A stretch of 64,000 nucleotides of DNA from Hanleya hanleyi (lineage: Eukaryota; Mollusca; Polyplacophora; Lepidopleurida; Hanleyidae). The notes beneath the pieces were generated by a model. That model was not told where the DNA came from. It saw only the letters and a list, made by a program, of their open reading frames with translations, and did no database searches. Positions 1-10,636 of the stretch are shown here, one piece after another. Both the position numbers and the translations under genes were made by a program. Position 1 is the stretch's first letter, and every line of letters starts with the position of its first letter. The stretch spans positions 1 through 64,000 of the forward strand of contig JAVTVY010047934.1 in NCBI GenBank assembly GCA_036873755.1, read 5' to 3'.

Positions 1-1
1 T

Positions 2-1243
2 GTCACTTGTGTTCGAAGTCATTTTCCACGCCATTTAATCTACGTAGACATACAGCGAAGCCATCTCAAGGAACGGAGTCCCGATAACGTGCAAATTCAA
101 AGTACGCGCGAGGAACGATCAACACCTACGTCACACACGACAGTATTAGAGCACCCTTATACGATGACGGTGAGCGGCCCTACGGGGTGTGGAAAGACGT
201 CCTGGGTGATGAAGTTCTTAGAGGAAGGTGTGGCAACCCCAGCTCCGACACGTGTTGTTTGGTGTTATAGCCAATGGCAGCCCGCCTACGAAACTGCACG
301 ACTACAGAATGTGAGCTTTGTTCCAGGAATTCCTCACGACATAGACGAACCCTATTACTTCGATTCCGAGCAGACCAACGTGGTAGTGCTCGATGATCTG
401 ATGAGTGCGGCCAAGGACAATTCGAAAATCGCCGACCTATTCACCAAAGGGTCCCATCATCGAAATCTGTCCGTCATCTATTTGACTCAGAATCTCTTTC
501 CTCAAGGGAAGGCGTCCAGAGATATTGCCTTGAACTGCCAATACTTTGTGTTGTTCTCCAATCCCATTGATAGAGCACAAATCCGTGTGTTTGGTAGTCG
601 AATTTATCCTCAGAACATTAACCATTTTATGCGGGCGTTTCAAGAAGCGACAATTCGTCCGTACGGCTACCTGTTCGTAGATTTAAAAGCCCATACCCCC
701 GAAGATCGTCGGCTGACGACCCACCTGTTACCCGGCGAGGAATCACCACAACGGCATATACCCCTACACCATCCGCCGAGTGCACTCCTGGCAGAGCAGC
801 AGCAGAAGCCCACCCCCATACAGCGGGCCCGCTTCATACCATCAGTCCTGGAATATCACCCAACCGTGAAGGCCCAACCCGAGGTTGAAGAACATAATGT
901 GAACTCGAGGCTATGGAAGGATTTGTTCAAAGAAAGTATGGACGCCGAGATGGGCGGGATGTTGGAGGCCACAGGAAACAAGTTTCAACGCAAAGGGTAT
1001 TCGAAAGAGGAAGCTGCAATTTTAGCCCATAACAGATTGGCACCCAGACTACGACGGGCTTTACGTCAGCAGTATGTCGACTTACTGACCCATATGAAAT
1101 TGTTGGATAAGGACCCAGTCCATATGGAAATTGAAAGAACAGCGTCGATGTTGAAAACCTCGGGCATGAACTGGAAAGCGGCGTATGTCAGAGCAATAGC
1201 ACAAAAGAAACATTTGTTCGAACGCATCATTAAACAACGTTAA
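2..1243 (+). CDS. Packaging-ATPase-like P-loop protein (polinton/adintovirus type), 5'-partial
   Basis: The frame is open from base 2 with no stop and no ATG before the GTG at 89, so the gene starts left of the window. Counting from that GTG as residue 1, a Walker A motif GPTGCGKT lies at 30-37 and a Walker B VVVLDD at 98-103. A sensor-like YLTQNLF lies near 133 and a basic, charged C-terminal tail follows. Known of the family: A32/FtsK-HerA type ATPases of Mavericks/polintons and adintoviruses pump DNA into capsids and have this motif order. The QNLF...NCQYFVLFSNP stretch and the RPYGYLFVDL stretch are what I recognise. The residues before the GTG include Cys and His spaced loosely like a damaged C2H2 finger; this is tentative. 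It is intronless, and the next gene starts 226 bp downstream. It is probably an integrated viral or large-transposon gene; no capsid or polymerase gene is visible, so the parent element is unproven. Confidence 0.72.
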   Translation, partial: VTCVRSHFPRHLIYVDIQRSHLKERSPDNVQIQSTREERSTPTSHTTVLEHPYTMTVSGPTGCGKTSWVMKFLEEGVATPAPTRVVWCYSQWQPAYETARLQNVSFVPGIPHDIDEPYYFDSEQTNVVVLDDLMSAAKDNSKIADLFTKGSHHRNLSVIYLTQNLFPQGKASRDIALNCQYFVLFSNPIDRAQIRVFGSRIYPQNINHFMRAFQEATIRPYGYLFVDLKAHTPEDRRLTTHLLPGEESPQRHIPLHHPPSALLAEQQQKPTPIQRARFIPSVLEYHPTVKAQPEVEEHNVNSRLWKDLFKESMDAEMGGMLEATGNKFQRKGYSKEEAAILAHNRLAPRLRRALRQQYVDLLTHMKLLDKDPVHMEIERTASMLKTSGMNWKAAYVRAIAQKKHLFERIIKQR

Positions 1244-1416
1244 AGCATTAAGAAAGTGTGTTAAAGCGTTGAGACGAGCGTTAAGGCGTAACGACGGGCG
1301 CTGACGGGCGTCACTGCATTTCGATGAATTGGTGTCAATTCCATGAAATCAGAGCTTCTGAGCTAATTCACCAGGGCGTTGAAGCGTTGAGCTAAGCGTT
1401 GATGGGCGTTACTGTC

Positions 1417-1423
1417 TATAAAA
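1417..1423 (+). promoter_or_regulatory. TATA box of the zinc-finger gene
   Basis: TATAAAA stands 53 bp before the ATG at 1470. The region between the two genes (1244-1416) is rich in the degenerate word GCGTTGA/GCGTTAA, repeated about ten times. That word could be a regulatory repeat. A start site about 30 bp downstream, near 1447, would leave a very short leader. Confidence 0.55.
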
Positions 1424-1469
1424 GCGAGCGTATTCCCAAAACACGCACAGTCGACGTTCAACCGTCAAC

Positions 1470-2042
1470 ATGGCTTATACTTGTTCTGAGTGTGAACGCA
1501 CGTTCACCAGACATTACGATATGATGCGACACCAGAAAAATATACATGGGACTGAAGACGCCGAGGAGCCCGTTGAGGCAGATACTGATACAGAGATTGA
1601 TGAGAGTGCATCGACTGATACCGAATCCAAGATGGCTGACAGTCTATCTACTGATATGGAGAGCTTGACCTCAGAGAATCAGCCTTCATCCCAGGAAAGT
1701 GAGGCAGAACCTACCTTCTGGGATCGTATTGTGACAGCGGCTATCAATACTCACGCTGAAGCGATCGAGGACGCCGGAGAGGATAATTTACAACAGACGT
1801 ACACCCAAATGCGCCCCCGCATCAGGAAAACAGCCATGGCGATCTATGAACAGTATACCTTACTACCGCTTGAAATGAAAGGGGACCCCACGCACAGGTC
1901 CATCATGAAGACCAAGCGTCACTTGGAAGAGGATATGGGTTTACCACCCACCGAGGCCCTGGAAAATGCGATCAGAATGCGCAAACAACTGTTTCAGGAC
2001 ATGCTGCCCGAAGAATATCCAGGCCTGGTCGACGATGATTAG
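1470..2042 (+). CDS. Small C2H2 zinc-finger protein of the virus-like gene pair
   Basis: A 190-aa intronless reading frame. Residues 4-25 form one C2H2 finger (C-x2-C ... H-x4-H). Residues 30-75 are acidic and rich in Thr/Ser/Asp. Residues 80-190 look alpha-helical, with a pattern of short charged helices resembling the C-terminal third of the upstream ATPase (both carry 'R...R+A...YE/QQY...LL...' followed by 'K...L...G'). I do not recognise a named family. It lies directly after the ATPase in the same direction, with its own TATA box upstream and AATAAA directly after the stop. The ATG at 1470 is the first in the frame after the TATA box. Function is unknown; DNA or RNA binding is inferred from the finger only. 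Confidence 0.7.
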   Translation: MAYTCSECERTFTRHYDMMRHQKNIHGTEDAEEPVEADTDTEIDESASTDTESKMADSLSTDMESLTSENQPSSQESEAEPTFWDRIVTAAINTHAEAIEDAGEDNLQQTYTQMRPRIRKTAMAIYEQYTLLPLEMKGDPTHRSIMKTKRHLEEDMGLPPTEALENAIRMRKQLFQDMLPEEYPGLVDDD

Positions 2043-2048
2043 AATAAA
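2043..2048 (+). terminator. Polyadenylation signal AATAAA
   Basis: AATAAA begins at the base directly after the TAG stop of the zinc-finger gene. Such compactness is more like a viral than a cellular gene. A second AATAAA lies at 2243-2248. Confidence 0.5.
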
Positions 2049-2264
2049 CGGTTCAGAATGAACATGACCGAAGAAGGAACTCTCTGAAATGGCGACTTCT
2101 GATTGGACAAGAATACATCTAACGGACAGGAACGAATAGGACAGATGCAAATGGCGGTCTCTGATTGGACAAGAGTCTTTCTTGAATTGTAAACATACCC
2201 AACGCGGCTCCCCCAGCGTGGGTATGTTATGATGGAGGGGAAAATAAACTATATGAAAAAAAAC

Positions 2265-2324
2265 TTGTTGTTGTTGTTGTTCCCTCATGTGTCATCCTTG
2301 TTGTTGTTGTTTTCTCTCTCTCTC
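2265..2324 (+). repeat. Microsatellite (TTG)n and (CT)n
   Basis: TTG repeats at 2265-2281 and again at 2298-2311, followed by CT repeats at about 2313-2324. The stretch from 2325 to 2560 has no gene. It holds two copies of TGCCGCCATCTTG (about 2430-2468) and a short near-duplication of 'tactcgcttctgattgg' at about 2502 and 2539. Confidence 0.8.
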
Positions 2325-2559
2325 CGGTCTATATCATGGCGTCAAAACGTCTAGCAGGACCCATACAAGGTCCAGTTTTCGACACTAGGTGACCACATCA
2401 CGACGAAATGGCCAGTTTTCGACATCGGATGTGCCGCCATCTTGAACATACGTGCCGCCATCTTGGATATGGCCCATAATGCACCGGGTCAAAATACTCG
2501 CTTCTGATTGGCTGAGAGCTCTGTGACGGATTTGAAATACTCGCTTCTGATTGGACGAG

Positions 2560-3930
2560 AGCTCCGCATTGTGTCTGCGCATGCGCAGAATGATATTCCT
2601 ATCGCACACCCAACCCATCAGATGCCCCTTCACGAATGCTTCACATGGATACCTCATACAACTCCATCGGTCCATTAGGGGCTCCCCTAGATACCAAAAC
2701 GTCTATTTCCATACCCTTGGGCCACAGCGCATGCGCAGAATGCCGATATTTCAACCCCACACCCAGTCCATGAGATGCCCCCTCACGAATGCTTCACATG
2801 GATACCTCATATGACCCCACTGGACTATTAGTGGCTCCCCTAGCTCTCAAAACGTCTATTTCCATACCCTTGGGCCACCGCGCATGCGCAGAATGTCGAT
2901 ATTTCAACCCCACGCCCAGTCCATCAGATGCCCCTTCACGAATGCTTCACGTTGATACCTCACTCGACCCCATCGGCCCACTAGGGACTCACCTAGCTCC
3001 AACACGGCTATTTCCATACCCTTGGGCCACCGCGCATGCGCAGAATGCCGATAGTTCAACCCCATACCCAACCCATCAGATGCCCCTTCACGAATGCTTC
3101 ACTTTGATACCTCACTCGATCCCATTGGACCATTTGTGGCTCCCCTAGCTCCAACACGGCTATTTCCATACCCTTGGGCCATCGCGCATGCGCAGAATGC
3201 CGATAGTTCAAACCCACACCCAGCCCATTAGATGCCCCTTCACGAATGCTTCACTTTGATACCTCACTCGATACCATTGGACCATTTGTGGCTCCCCTAG
3301 CTCCAACACGGCTATTTCCATACCCTTGGGCCACCGCGCATGCGCAGAATGCCGATAGTTCAACCCCACACCCACCCCATCAGATGCCCCTTCACATAAG
3401 CTTCACTTTGATACCTCACTCGATCCCATTGGACCATTTGTGGCTCCCCTAGCTCCAACACGGCTATGGGATAAAGTCCGTATTCCGTATTTTTTCAGGA
3501 AAAATTTTACATACACCCACCCTGGAACTAGGGGGAGATAATTCTATTGATATACAAGCCCCGTTAAGCCCGGCGACCTATATACCCCCATACCCCATAT
3601 AGGCATTTTCCCAGGTTTTTCGATAAAGTCCGTGTTCCGTATTTTTTTTTTTCAGGAAAAATTTTACATGCACCCACCCAGCCATCAAATACCCCTTCAC
3701 CTAGGCTCACTTTGATACCTCACTCGACCCCATTCAACCATTAAGGGCTCCCCTAGCTCCAAAACGGCTATTTCCATACCCTTGGGCCACCGCGCATGAG
3801 CACAATGCCGATATTTCAATCCCACACCCAGCCCATTAGATGCCCCTTCACCTAAGCTTCACTTTGATACCTCACTCGACCCCATTGGTCCATTAGTGGC
3901 TCCCCTAGCTTCAACACGGCTATTTCCACA
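2560..3930 (+). repeat. 152-bp satellite array, each unit with a GCGCATGCGCA palindrome
   Basis: The landmark GCGCATGCGCA occurs at 2577, 2727, 2880, 3032, 3184 and 3336 (spacings 150, 153, 152, 152, 152), with a mutated copy at 3792. Units share 'catacccttgggccac', 'cagatgccccttcac' and 'tggctcccctagct'. Two divergent units that begin 'gataaagtccgt' at 3470 and 3622 are also 152 bp apart. The small reading frames here are repeat translations, not genes. The array ends near 3930. Confidence 0.9.
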
Positions 3931-4127
3931 CGGTTGGTGCACACGAGTTGTCTCCCTTGTGTCAATGTGTGCAGATGGCGCTACGGTCGACGCCGTGATG
4001 TGGGAAGGGCGTCCCCACACCATCCTGGAGCCGCCATTTTGTTTGTTGATTTTCTGCGGAGATACACGGGACAATAAACACTCGACCCTAGGGTGGTACA
4101 GATGCTAGACTGATCTATTAACATGGT

Positions 4128-4211
4128 ACAACACCTATAGATTATGTTTATTACTAGGACGTCAGCGAAATACTAGTACCCATCCTCCGCATGGCAGAAC
4201 TGTACAACCCA
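4128..4211 (+). repeat. 84-bp direct repeat, left copy flanking a minisatellite
   Basis: This 84-bp block recurs at 4627-4710 with only two mismatches (at the 'catcctccgcatgg' versus 'catactccgtatgg' part). The two copies bracket the 37-41-bp minisatellite exactly. This looks like either a local duplication with array expansion or short terminal repeats of an unknown small element. Confidence 0.85.
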
Positions 4212-4212
4212 T

Positions 4213-4624
4213 AGCCGCCATCTTAAACCCACCATCCACCACCCACCACAGCCGCCATCTTAAACCCACCATCCACCACCCACCACAGCCGCCATCTTAA
4301 ACCCACCATCCACCACCCACCACACCCGCCATCTTAAACCCACCATCCACCACCCACCACAGCCGCCATCTTAAACCCACCATCCACCACCACCTCCCAC
4401 ATCCGCCATCTTAAACCCACCATCCACCACCACCTCCCACAGGCCGCCATCTTAAACCCACCATCCACCACCACCTCCCACAAATAAGCCGCCATCTTAA
4501 ACCCACCACCCACCACCCACCACCACCTCCCACATCAGCCGCCATCTTAAACCCACCATCCACCACCACCTCCCACAGCCGCCATCTTAAACCCACCATC
4601 CACCACCACCTCACACATCAGCCG
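4213..4624 (+). repeat. 37-41-bp minisatellite with GCCGCCATCTTAAACCC
   Basis: About eleven tandem units, each starting GCCGCCATCTT followed by 'aaacccaccatccacca' and variable ccacc/cctccca spacers. Period is 37 bp at first (4214, 4251, 4288, 4325, 4362) and 40-41 bp afterwards. Each unit contains a YY1-like core (CCGCCATnTT). The translations rich in W/G on the minus strand are repeat artefacts. Confidence 0.9.
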
Positions 4625-4626
4625 CC

Positions 4627-4710
4627 ACAACACCTATAGATTATGTTTATTACTAGGACGTCAGCGAAATACTAGTACCCATACTCCGTATGGCAGAACT
4701 GTACAACCCA
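4627..4710 (+). repeat. 84-bp direct repeat, right copy
   Basis: Partner of 4128-4211; see that entry. From 4711 to about 5020 I see no gene. There is a local near-repeat 'gtgagcaaagt[c/t]acgt' at about 4881 and 4932. Confidence 0.85.
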
Positions 4711-5023
4711 GAACAAGTCTAGACATGCCTTGATCACGTGATCGTCATTGGGAAACCCCCACTGGGGAATCCCCCGACCCTCCACACTTCCTCCACAAAT
4801 CTGCACAGAAACACCTGCGCACTCGTCAAAATGCGGTCTGTAATAGCCTTACACTACTACTTAGATTGCTGAACCCAGAGTGAGCAAAGTCACGTAGTCC
4901 AGGCAGCTCAGACGAAGCATTTCAAAGGGAACGTGAGCAAAGTTACGTTAAATGCACAAAATGTCATTTGTCACGTTGTCCTAGTTCACAGTGTTAGCCT
5001 CCATTTTGTTTTCCTTTTTCATA

Positions 5024-5336
5024 TCATTTAATTTTGCGAGTGGTAGTTGATTCTCCACATGTCCTGGATTTTTTGTGTGGAGAACTTATACCCAGCACAA
5101 TGAATTCATTTACCTGGTCAAGCCTAATTTCATGACATATCTTTAGATCTGATTCAGATAATGAGCCTATCCAAACTGCCTTTGTTTTTTTCAACATTAC
5201 TTTTGAGGCCTGAGTACCCATAAAATATGCCGAGATAATTTATTGTTTCCCCCAATGAGTGTTCTGAACCGTCAAGTGCTGTATACCCACTGTTGAAATT
5301 GACCATAAACTGTTTTGGAATACATTTTGCTCTCAA
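5024..5336 (-). pseudogene. L1/Tx1-like LINE reverse transcriptase remnant
   Basis: Read from 5336 downwards, the frame contains 'TALDGSEHSLGETINYLG', then 'SGLKSNVEK'. After a frame change it continues 'KAVWIGS' and 'IRLDQVNEFIVLGI'. This order is the stretch just after the catalytic F/YADD box of L1-clade reverse transcriptases. The YADD itself is lost and the frame is shifted near 5200. It is a dead fragment with no flanking ORF. The stretch 5340-6280 is AT-rich and shows no gene. Confidence 0.6.
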
Positions 5337-6284
5337 CGGATTTTGACACTATTGAAAAGGTTACCACACGATTATACACATATTGTACATTACGAACACA
5401 ACTAAAAATCACGTAATATTTTTCAATCAGGCTATTTAGCCAAATTTCCTGAGAAGTCCAAATAATGAAAATCGGAAAATTGTATGAACTAGCGTAACTT
5501 TTAATTTAATTGACCTGCCGGCATTCGACAATTAACCGATTCCTTGTGCATTTACCAAGATAACAATGGGTAAAGCAAATGTGGCGTACCATACTTGAGG
5601 TTGGTAGGTCAAAAGTCAAGATCACTATCGTATAAAAATCTTAAATTACTGAAAATCGCAAGTTGTGAAGGGCGGATATATAACGGTAAAACGATGTATC
5701 TCAAAGCAAAATTGGGGCCATATGTCAAGATCATTTGGCCTAAAAATCGGAAAATTTTGAGTGGATACATCCGTGGAAGAAGATTTGCCAGGTAACGAAA
5801 TCCTCAAAGGTCAAAGGTTAACTTCACGGTGGCTCCTCAAACAGGAAATTATGGAAACATTTCCAGTACACGATATCAGGAATATCACGCTTATGGCAAA
5901 CAATAACTTATTGAGGTCGAAAAATCAAAGGTCAAGGCCACCGAGATATCCAAATCAATAAACCATTGAAATCAGATTCTTGTGAATGGATGCATTATAT
6001 ATTAGAGCGGAAATGATGTGTCGGGTACCATGATTGAGATAAAAAAAATAGGTCAAGGTTACTGACCACAGCATCACATGAATGCCGAAAGACTTGTCAG
6101 CTTAAGATATACTAAAATTATAGTAACGTACCTTTATTGATATACCTGCGTGGAAACTAAGATAATGATTTAATCACCACAAACATTACGCACACGTAAA
6201 TTCATCCCTTTAGGTTTTTTTTAATTAAATAAAACAACCTTAGAATATAAAAAAAATCGTGAAAATAAACGACTCGTTACGAAC

Positions 6285-6760
6285 ATGATTAGCCCTATCA
6301 GGACTGGGGACCATTATGCCGCTCCTACGAAACTAAACGAACAAAAATGAGAGCTGACATTCGGTGACTTTGTACTTAACCACAATCAATTCATTTGTAG
6401 GCCATTTCCATAACCCCCGACCAGAGGAGCATGGTTAAATTCAAAATGGCGGTCATGTATGGTTCCAGAAAAAAAGATGTTTTCGTCTGCTTTCCTAGAA
6501 GGAAAAATGGACAAATACTATTTTATCTCACATCAGATTATTATTTAATTTATCATGCAGTTTTCGGCGAAGAAAACACGGACAGAAATCTCAGAGAAAA
6601 ATCTACCCAAAAAACCCTTTCTGAAAAGCGGGCATCTTGTATTTTACAACATATTCTGGTGGAGTTATTGTTTCATCTCCCTAGCTCGAGGGGTAGAAAC
6701 AATATTTAGTTGGGGCCGAAATGCTTCAGCCCCCGACATGGACAGGTCCCGAACAACAGG
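6285..6760 (+). repeat. Dispersed repeat family, copy A
   Basis: Recognised by comparison with 16860-17640 and 36064-36400. Shared landmarks in order are 'gattagccctatcagg', 'gagagctga', 'ggagcatg..aaattcaaaatggcgg', 'gatgttttcgtc', 'tcatatcagattattattta', 'tcatgcagt', and 'agctcgaggggtagaaa..taatt..'. There is no long ORF, so it is probably a non-autonomous element. All copies face the same way. Confidence 0.65.
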
Positions 6761-6944
6761 TAATGTAGGATGAGAGCATTATTGTTGTTTTCAGTGAGGA
6801 AGCGTTAAAAGTACGTATTTCAGTCCTCAATTTGGTGACGTTATTGAAATTCGTTGTTTACTGGAGTTATGACAGAGAATGTCGAACGCACTGATTCCAA
6901 GCGGATGAATAATCTATAGTCAGTTCAAGTTATTTCTATTTCAG

Positions 6945-7084
6945 GTTGTCCCTGGTGGAGGAACGGTTCGATTTCTGGAGTGATAAACGAACGAACTGAT
7001 ATGCCGAACTTCCTTCTGAAGCTCGTGGAGAACCTCCATTGGCAAAAACTTGTCTTGCACACTGATGATCGATCAGGTAGAGTG
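6945..7084 (+). CDS. Candidate exon, receptor ligand-binding-like (ANF-receptor fold), partial gene
   Basis: A clean acceptor (tttctatttcag) precedes the only open frame, which starts at 6947. It ends at one of two donors: GT at 7077, or GT at 7085 (GTG|GTATGC), which would end in phase 0. The peptide includes 'FLLKLVENLHWQKLVLHTDD'. That resembles the beta-strand/helix of receptor ligand-binding domains (natriuretic-peptide or glutamate receptor type, '...fnW..v.liy.DD'). The next related exon is at 15539. Start, upstream exons and identity are unknown. It may be part of a decayed gene. Confidence 0.35.
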
Positions 7085-8550
7085 GTATGCTTAGGCTTCT
7101 GTCGTGTTTACGTGCAATCTTGCATGTAGGTGTTCAATTATGAAACAACGTACATTCTGGGTAGTATCTTGATCGAACATGTGATGTGGACTAGCCATTA
7201 TAGCGTTCATTAGGCACAGAAAGTCCATGGGGGTTAGTTCGTAAATATATGTCAATTTAGGGAATGACTTTATTGCATTTTAGTATTTGTGGGCGTTAAT
7301 GTTGGTTTTACTGCCGCAAATGAATATGCGACAGTAACACCAGCATTGACCTTCGTAAATACAAAAATACAACATAGTTATTCCCATTCTAATTCCACAT
7401 CTTTCTTTCCAAAGTAATTAATTAACATTACTTAGAAATTCGATATGACATAAGGCATGGTCGTTCATGCAGATGTGACATTCGCGGCTTCCTTGGAAAC
7501 CAGGTGTTCACCAGGTGTTAATGAAACAGACGACCACATGCAATCGTTTTGCCCGTTAAGACAGTTTGTGGATGTTAAAGTAAATTGTTTTTAGGTGACC
7601 AATCCCGTGCACCGATTAAATCGGATTGTATTATTAGAAATTCGACTTATTAACAGAATGTTGCTTTATGTGCGAAGCAGAACGTGACGGTCAACCACGT
7701 TGGTATTCTATTTGTAATATAATGTGGCGACTGATCATGCTGTCTATTTTTCCATCACATAATTTCAATGATACTTTTTGCATATGTTAGTACTGAAATA
7801 CACAACGGAATCCAAACCGGGATCACCATATCACCTTTAGTTATGGGTTTCCATCAACATGGCTGTCTGTTATTTTTGATTAAAACAGAAAAAAATGAAT
7901 TTATATCATACATGTAGGTAATGCACATAGATTTCCCCAAATTTGCGAATAACACGTAACTCTGTTTCATGTGATTGTTTTTCACTATGTTTTCTTTGTA
8001 ATGCATACACACATTTTCTATCCATTTCCAGGTTATATCTATTTAATTGAGATGGTTAATATGGCAGCAAGTTGAGTCATATTCAAATAAACCGCCATAT
8101 ATTAGATTATTTAAGCGAAATCATTTTTTTCTTTATTTGAAATGCATTATATAAAATATATTTGCCTTCGAATATTCCAACGATATAAATGATATATATC
8201 CTTGTAAGAAATAACTGATAGTTCAGATGGAACATAAAACTTTGATATGTATATGTATGTCCAAATCAACGAGAATGTTTTCCTCTCACGTCGACTCTAC
8301 GACGAGAAAGGCAAATGCGACATTGCCAACTGCCTGGTTTAAGGCCGGAATTCACAGTGAAACAAACTGTATAATTCCCGTGCATGCTCACACAACATCA
8401 AACAGGGCCATACAGGATGTTTTGTCCATCACCGTTTTTGTCTTTGTATTTCTATCAATTTATTCCACATCCGGTCTCGATTAACCGTAACGATATATTA
8501 TTTTTCTAATATACATAGCAATAAATGCAGAGTGCATGGTGTCGCGTGTG
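7085..8550. other. Gene-free AT-rich intron-like stretch
   Basis: No coding signal. An imperfect inverted repeat at about 7277-7370 pairs 'ttttagtatttgtggg..' with '..taaatacaaaaata'. Nothing else stands out. Confidence 0.4.
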
Positions 8551-8556
8551 GTGCAG

Positions 8557-8921
8557 GATCGTTGGAAGGAGACTACAGAAATTTGAAATATGGGGAAGTA
8601 GTGAACTATAGAGGAGGCGCTACATACACATGTAATTCAATGGGCACTCGTTAGCACTTTGGATACAAGTGTGAGCGAAGACTTAAATCTATGCTTTCAG
8701 ATGAACTGGTGAACGCTTTCATGTTTGAACTCACTGATAGCGACGAGCCTCGATTGTATCAGATATTAACATGGACAGACGGGAAACATTGCGATTTGTG
8801 GGACACTCGTGCAAGTCAAGAAGAGGACACAGAACCCGTATATAATCACTTGGTTATGTGCAACCCGAAATGTGCAAAACAGGTTCTGCAAACTGTAGGA
8901 TCGATGTTTTGCTTTAAATAG
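8557..8921 (+). pseudogene. Degraded duplicate of the receptor-like exon at 15539
   Basis: After the acceptor-like 'gtggtgcag' at 8556, the DNA aligns with the exon at 15539. Both start 'gcaggat', and both have 'atgctt....gatga' followed by '..gc.ttc' (8691 here, about 15590 there). The peptides share L-x-D-E-x-x-x-A-F-x-F-x-L and a later 'HLVMCN...' versus 'CVMLYC...'. Here an in-frame stop occurs early (near 8585), and the rest reads through to a stop at 8921. An alternative acceptor at 8700 (gctttcag) would keep 8701-8921 open. I judge it a decaying tandem exon copy. Confidence 0.35.
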
Positions 8922-9293
8922 GCAGCCCTATAGGCATCCCTAGAGATGCCTTATGTTTTAGTCAGTTTATTATTTATTCTTCGGCTTTTCTCCACCTTTC
9001 TTTTCGCCATGTAACTTTCGAATGCTTTCGTCCATCAACTTCAAACCTGCGGCGCATGCTGCTCCTATCTAGGGAAACGCACTTATGAAACAGGGATGCG
9101 TTTTCCAACAATTTCCTTTTTATGTAATTTTATTTCATTTGGCAATGTACATGTAGCTATAAAAATAGCGGCTGACAATTGGTTCAATGTAACTCCCCTG
9201 TGACGATTTGACTAATTTATTTGCATCTACAGCACTTTCCGTAGCTAACAGCCATGGCCCATTATTGCTCATTCATTTATGTGTGCACGTGGC

Positions 9294-9750
9294 CATTTAC
9301 CATCACACAGACACGCATAGTACAAGAAGTGGACAAAGTTGCAATGATAGATTAAATGATATTTATTTGGCGCATACGGGGGACACTCTTGTCTCCAAAT
9401 GAATGTTCGCATCATCAATGATATTGTACATAATATTGAAGTTAATTAACTGAGCTGCGGAATGAGAGAACGTGATTGTCTGCATTCCCTGAGGCCTCAT
9501 GCGGTACCGTCAGTGACGTCAGATTATATACATGTATGTTACGAGAAATGACTGAGGCATCGTGAATGTGAGCAGTCTGTGTGGCGTTGCCGACACCGTA
9601 CTGAGATAAAACATAACTGGCGTAGCCGTATTAAAAAATGCTATATAGACGATCATGTATATAAACAGTGTAAACAATGGAACATTTAATGATAAATTTT
9701 GGGGGGAAATGAGTCCAATCAGTGCGAGTTGATGGACTAAAAGCCCCTGG
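9294..9750 (-). repeat. Split direct repeat B2 (3' end of the Ngaro-like element)
   Basis: About 450 bp from 'catttac[c]atcacacag' to 'ggactaaaagcccc', matching 9992-10450 at an offset of 698-702 bp with scattered substitutions. The sequence 9751-9810 between B2 and A2 is unique. Confidence 0.85.
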
Positions 9751-9810
9751 CAGATAGCATGAAAGAAACTTAATACGTCCGAGTGGAGGCTTGATGAGGG
9801 GAAGATGGTG

Positions 9811-9992
9811 GGATAAAAAAACACGTGTTGAGACTAACGGGGCGAAAGACTGAATGAATCTGAGCCGAGAGAAGCCGAAAAAGTTAACTGAGTTAAACAA
9901 AGGACTTGGCGGGAATCTTAACTACCAATGGACAGTTAGTGGGCGTATTCTGTATTCTTCCAAACCAAATTTAGCCATAGTACTAAATAAAC
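9811..9992 (-). repeat. Split direct repeat A2
   Basis: About 182 bp ('ggataaaaaaacac[g/a]tgttgag' to 'gtactaaataaac'), nearly identical to 14652-14836. The few differences suggest recent insertion. Confidence 0.85.
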
Positions 9993-10450
9993 ATTTACAA
10001 TCACACAGACACGCATAGTACAAGAAGTGGACAAAGTTGCAATGATAGATTAAATGATATTTATTTGGCACAAACGGGGGACACTCTTGTCCCCAAATGA
10101 ATGTTCGCATCATTAATGATATTGTATATAATATTGAAGTTAATTAACTGAGCTGCGGAATGAGAGAACGTGATTGTCTGCATTCCCCGAGGCCTCATGC
10201 GGTACCGTCAGTGACGTCAGACAGGCACATGTATGTTACGAGAAATGACTGAGGCATCGTGGGAAGTGAGCAGAGCCCGTGTGGGGCGCCGTCGACACCG
10301 TACTGAGATGAAACATAACTGGCGTAGCCGTATTAAAAAATGCTATATAGACGATCATGTATATAAACAGTGTAAACAATGGAACATTTAATGATAAATT
10401 TTGGAGGGAAATGAGTCCAATCAGTGCGAGTTGATGGACTAAAAGCCCCC
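9992..10450 (-). repeat. Split direct repeat B1
   Basis: Partner of B2. It follows the recombinase gene in element orientation. Bases 10451-10636 between B1 and the recombinase stop look like 3' untranslated sequence. Confidence 0.85.
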
Positions 10451-10636
10451 AAGCGAGGATTAAGCCGAGTGTCCCCCAAAATGAATGATACCACCACCTT
10501 TGTTCTGCAAAACATAATACCATATAAAAAGTCTGCTAAATATGAAATTATACTATTCTTGTTATAGTCTCCGCCTAAAGCGTAACTGATACAAACGTTA
10601 CAAGTGAGTGCAAAACTAAGTTAGGGTAATAGCTTA

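Noticed and set aside
2551..3452. Plus-strand frames with similar peptides
   Set aside because: They repeat with the 152-bp satellite period and have no independent coding signal.
5761..5961. Small plus-strand frames at 5.6-5.96 kb
   Set aside because: Short, with no family, no splice logic, in AT-rich repeat-like DNA.
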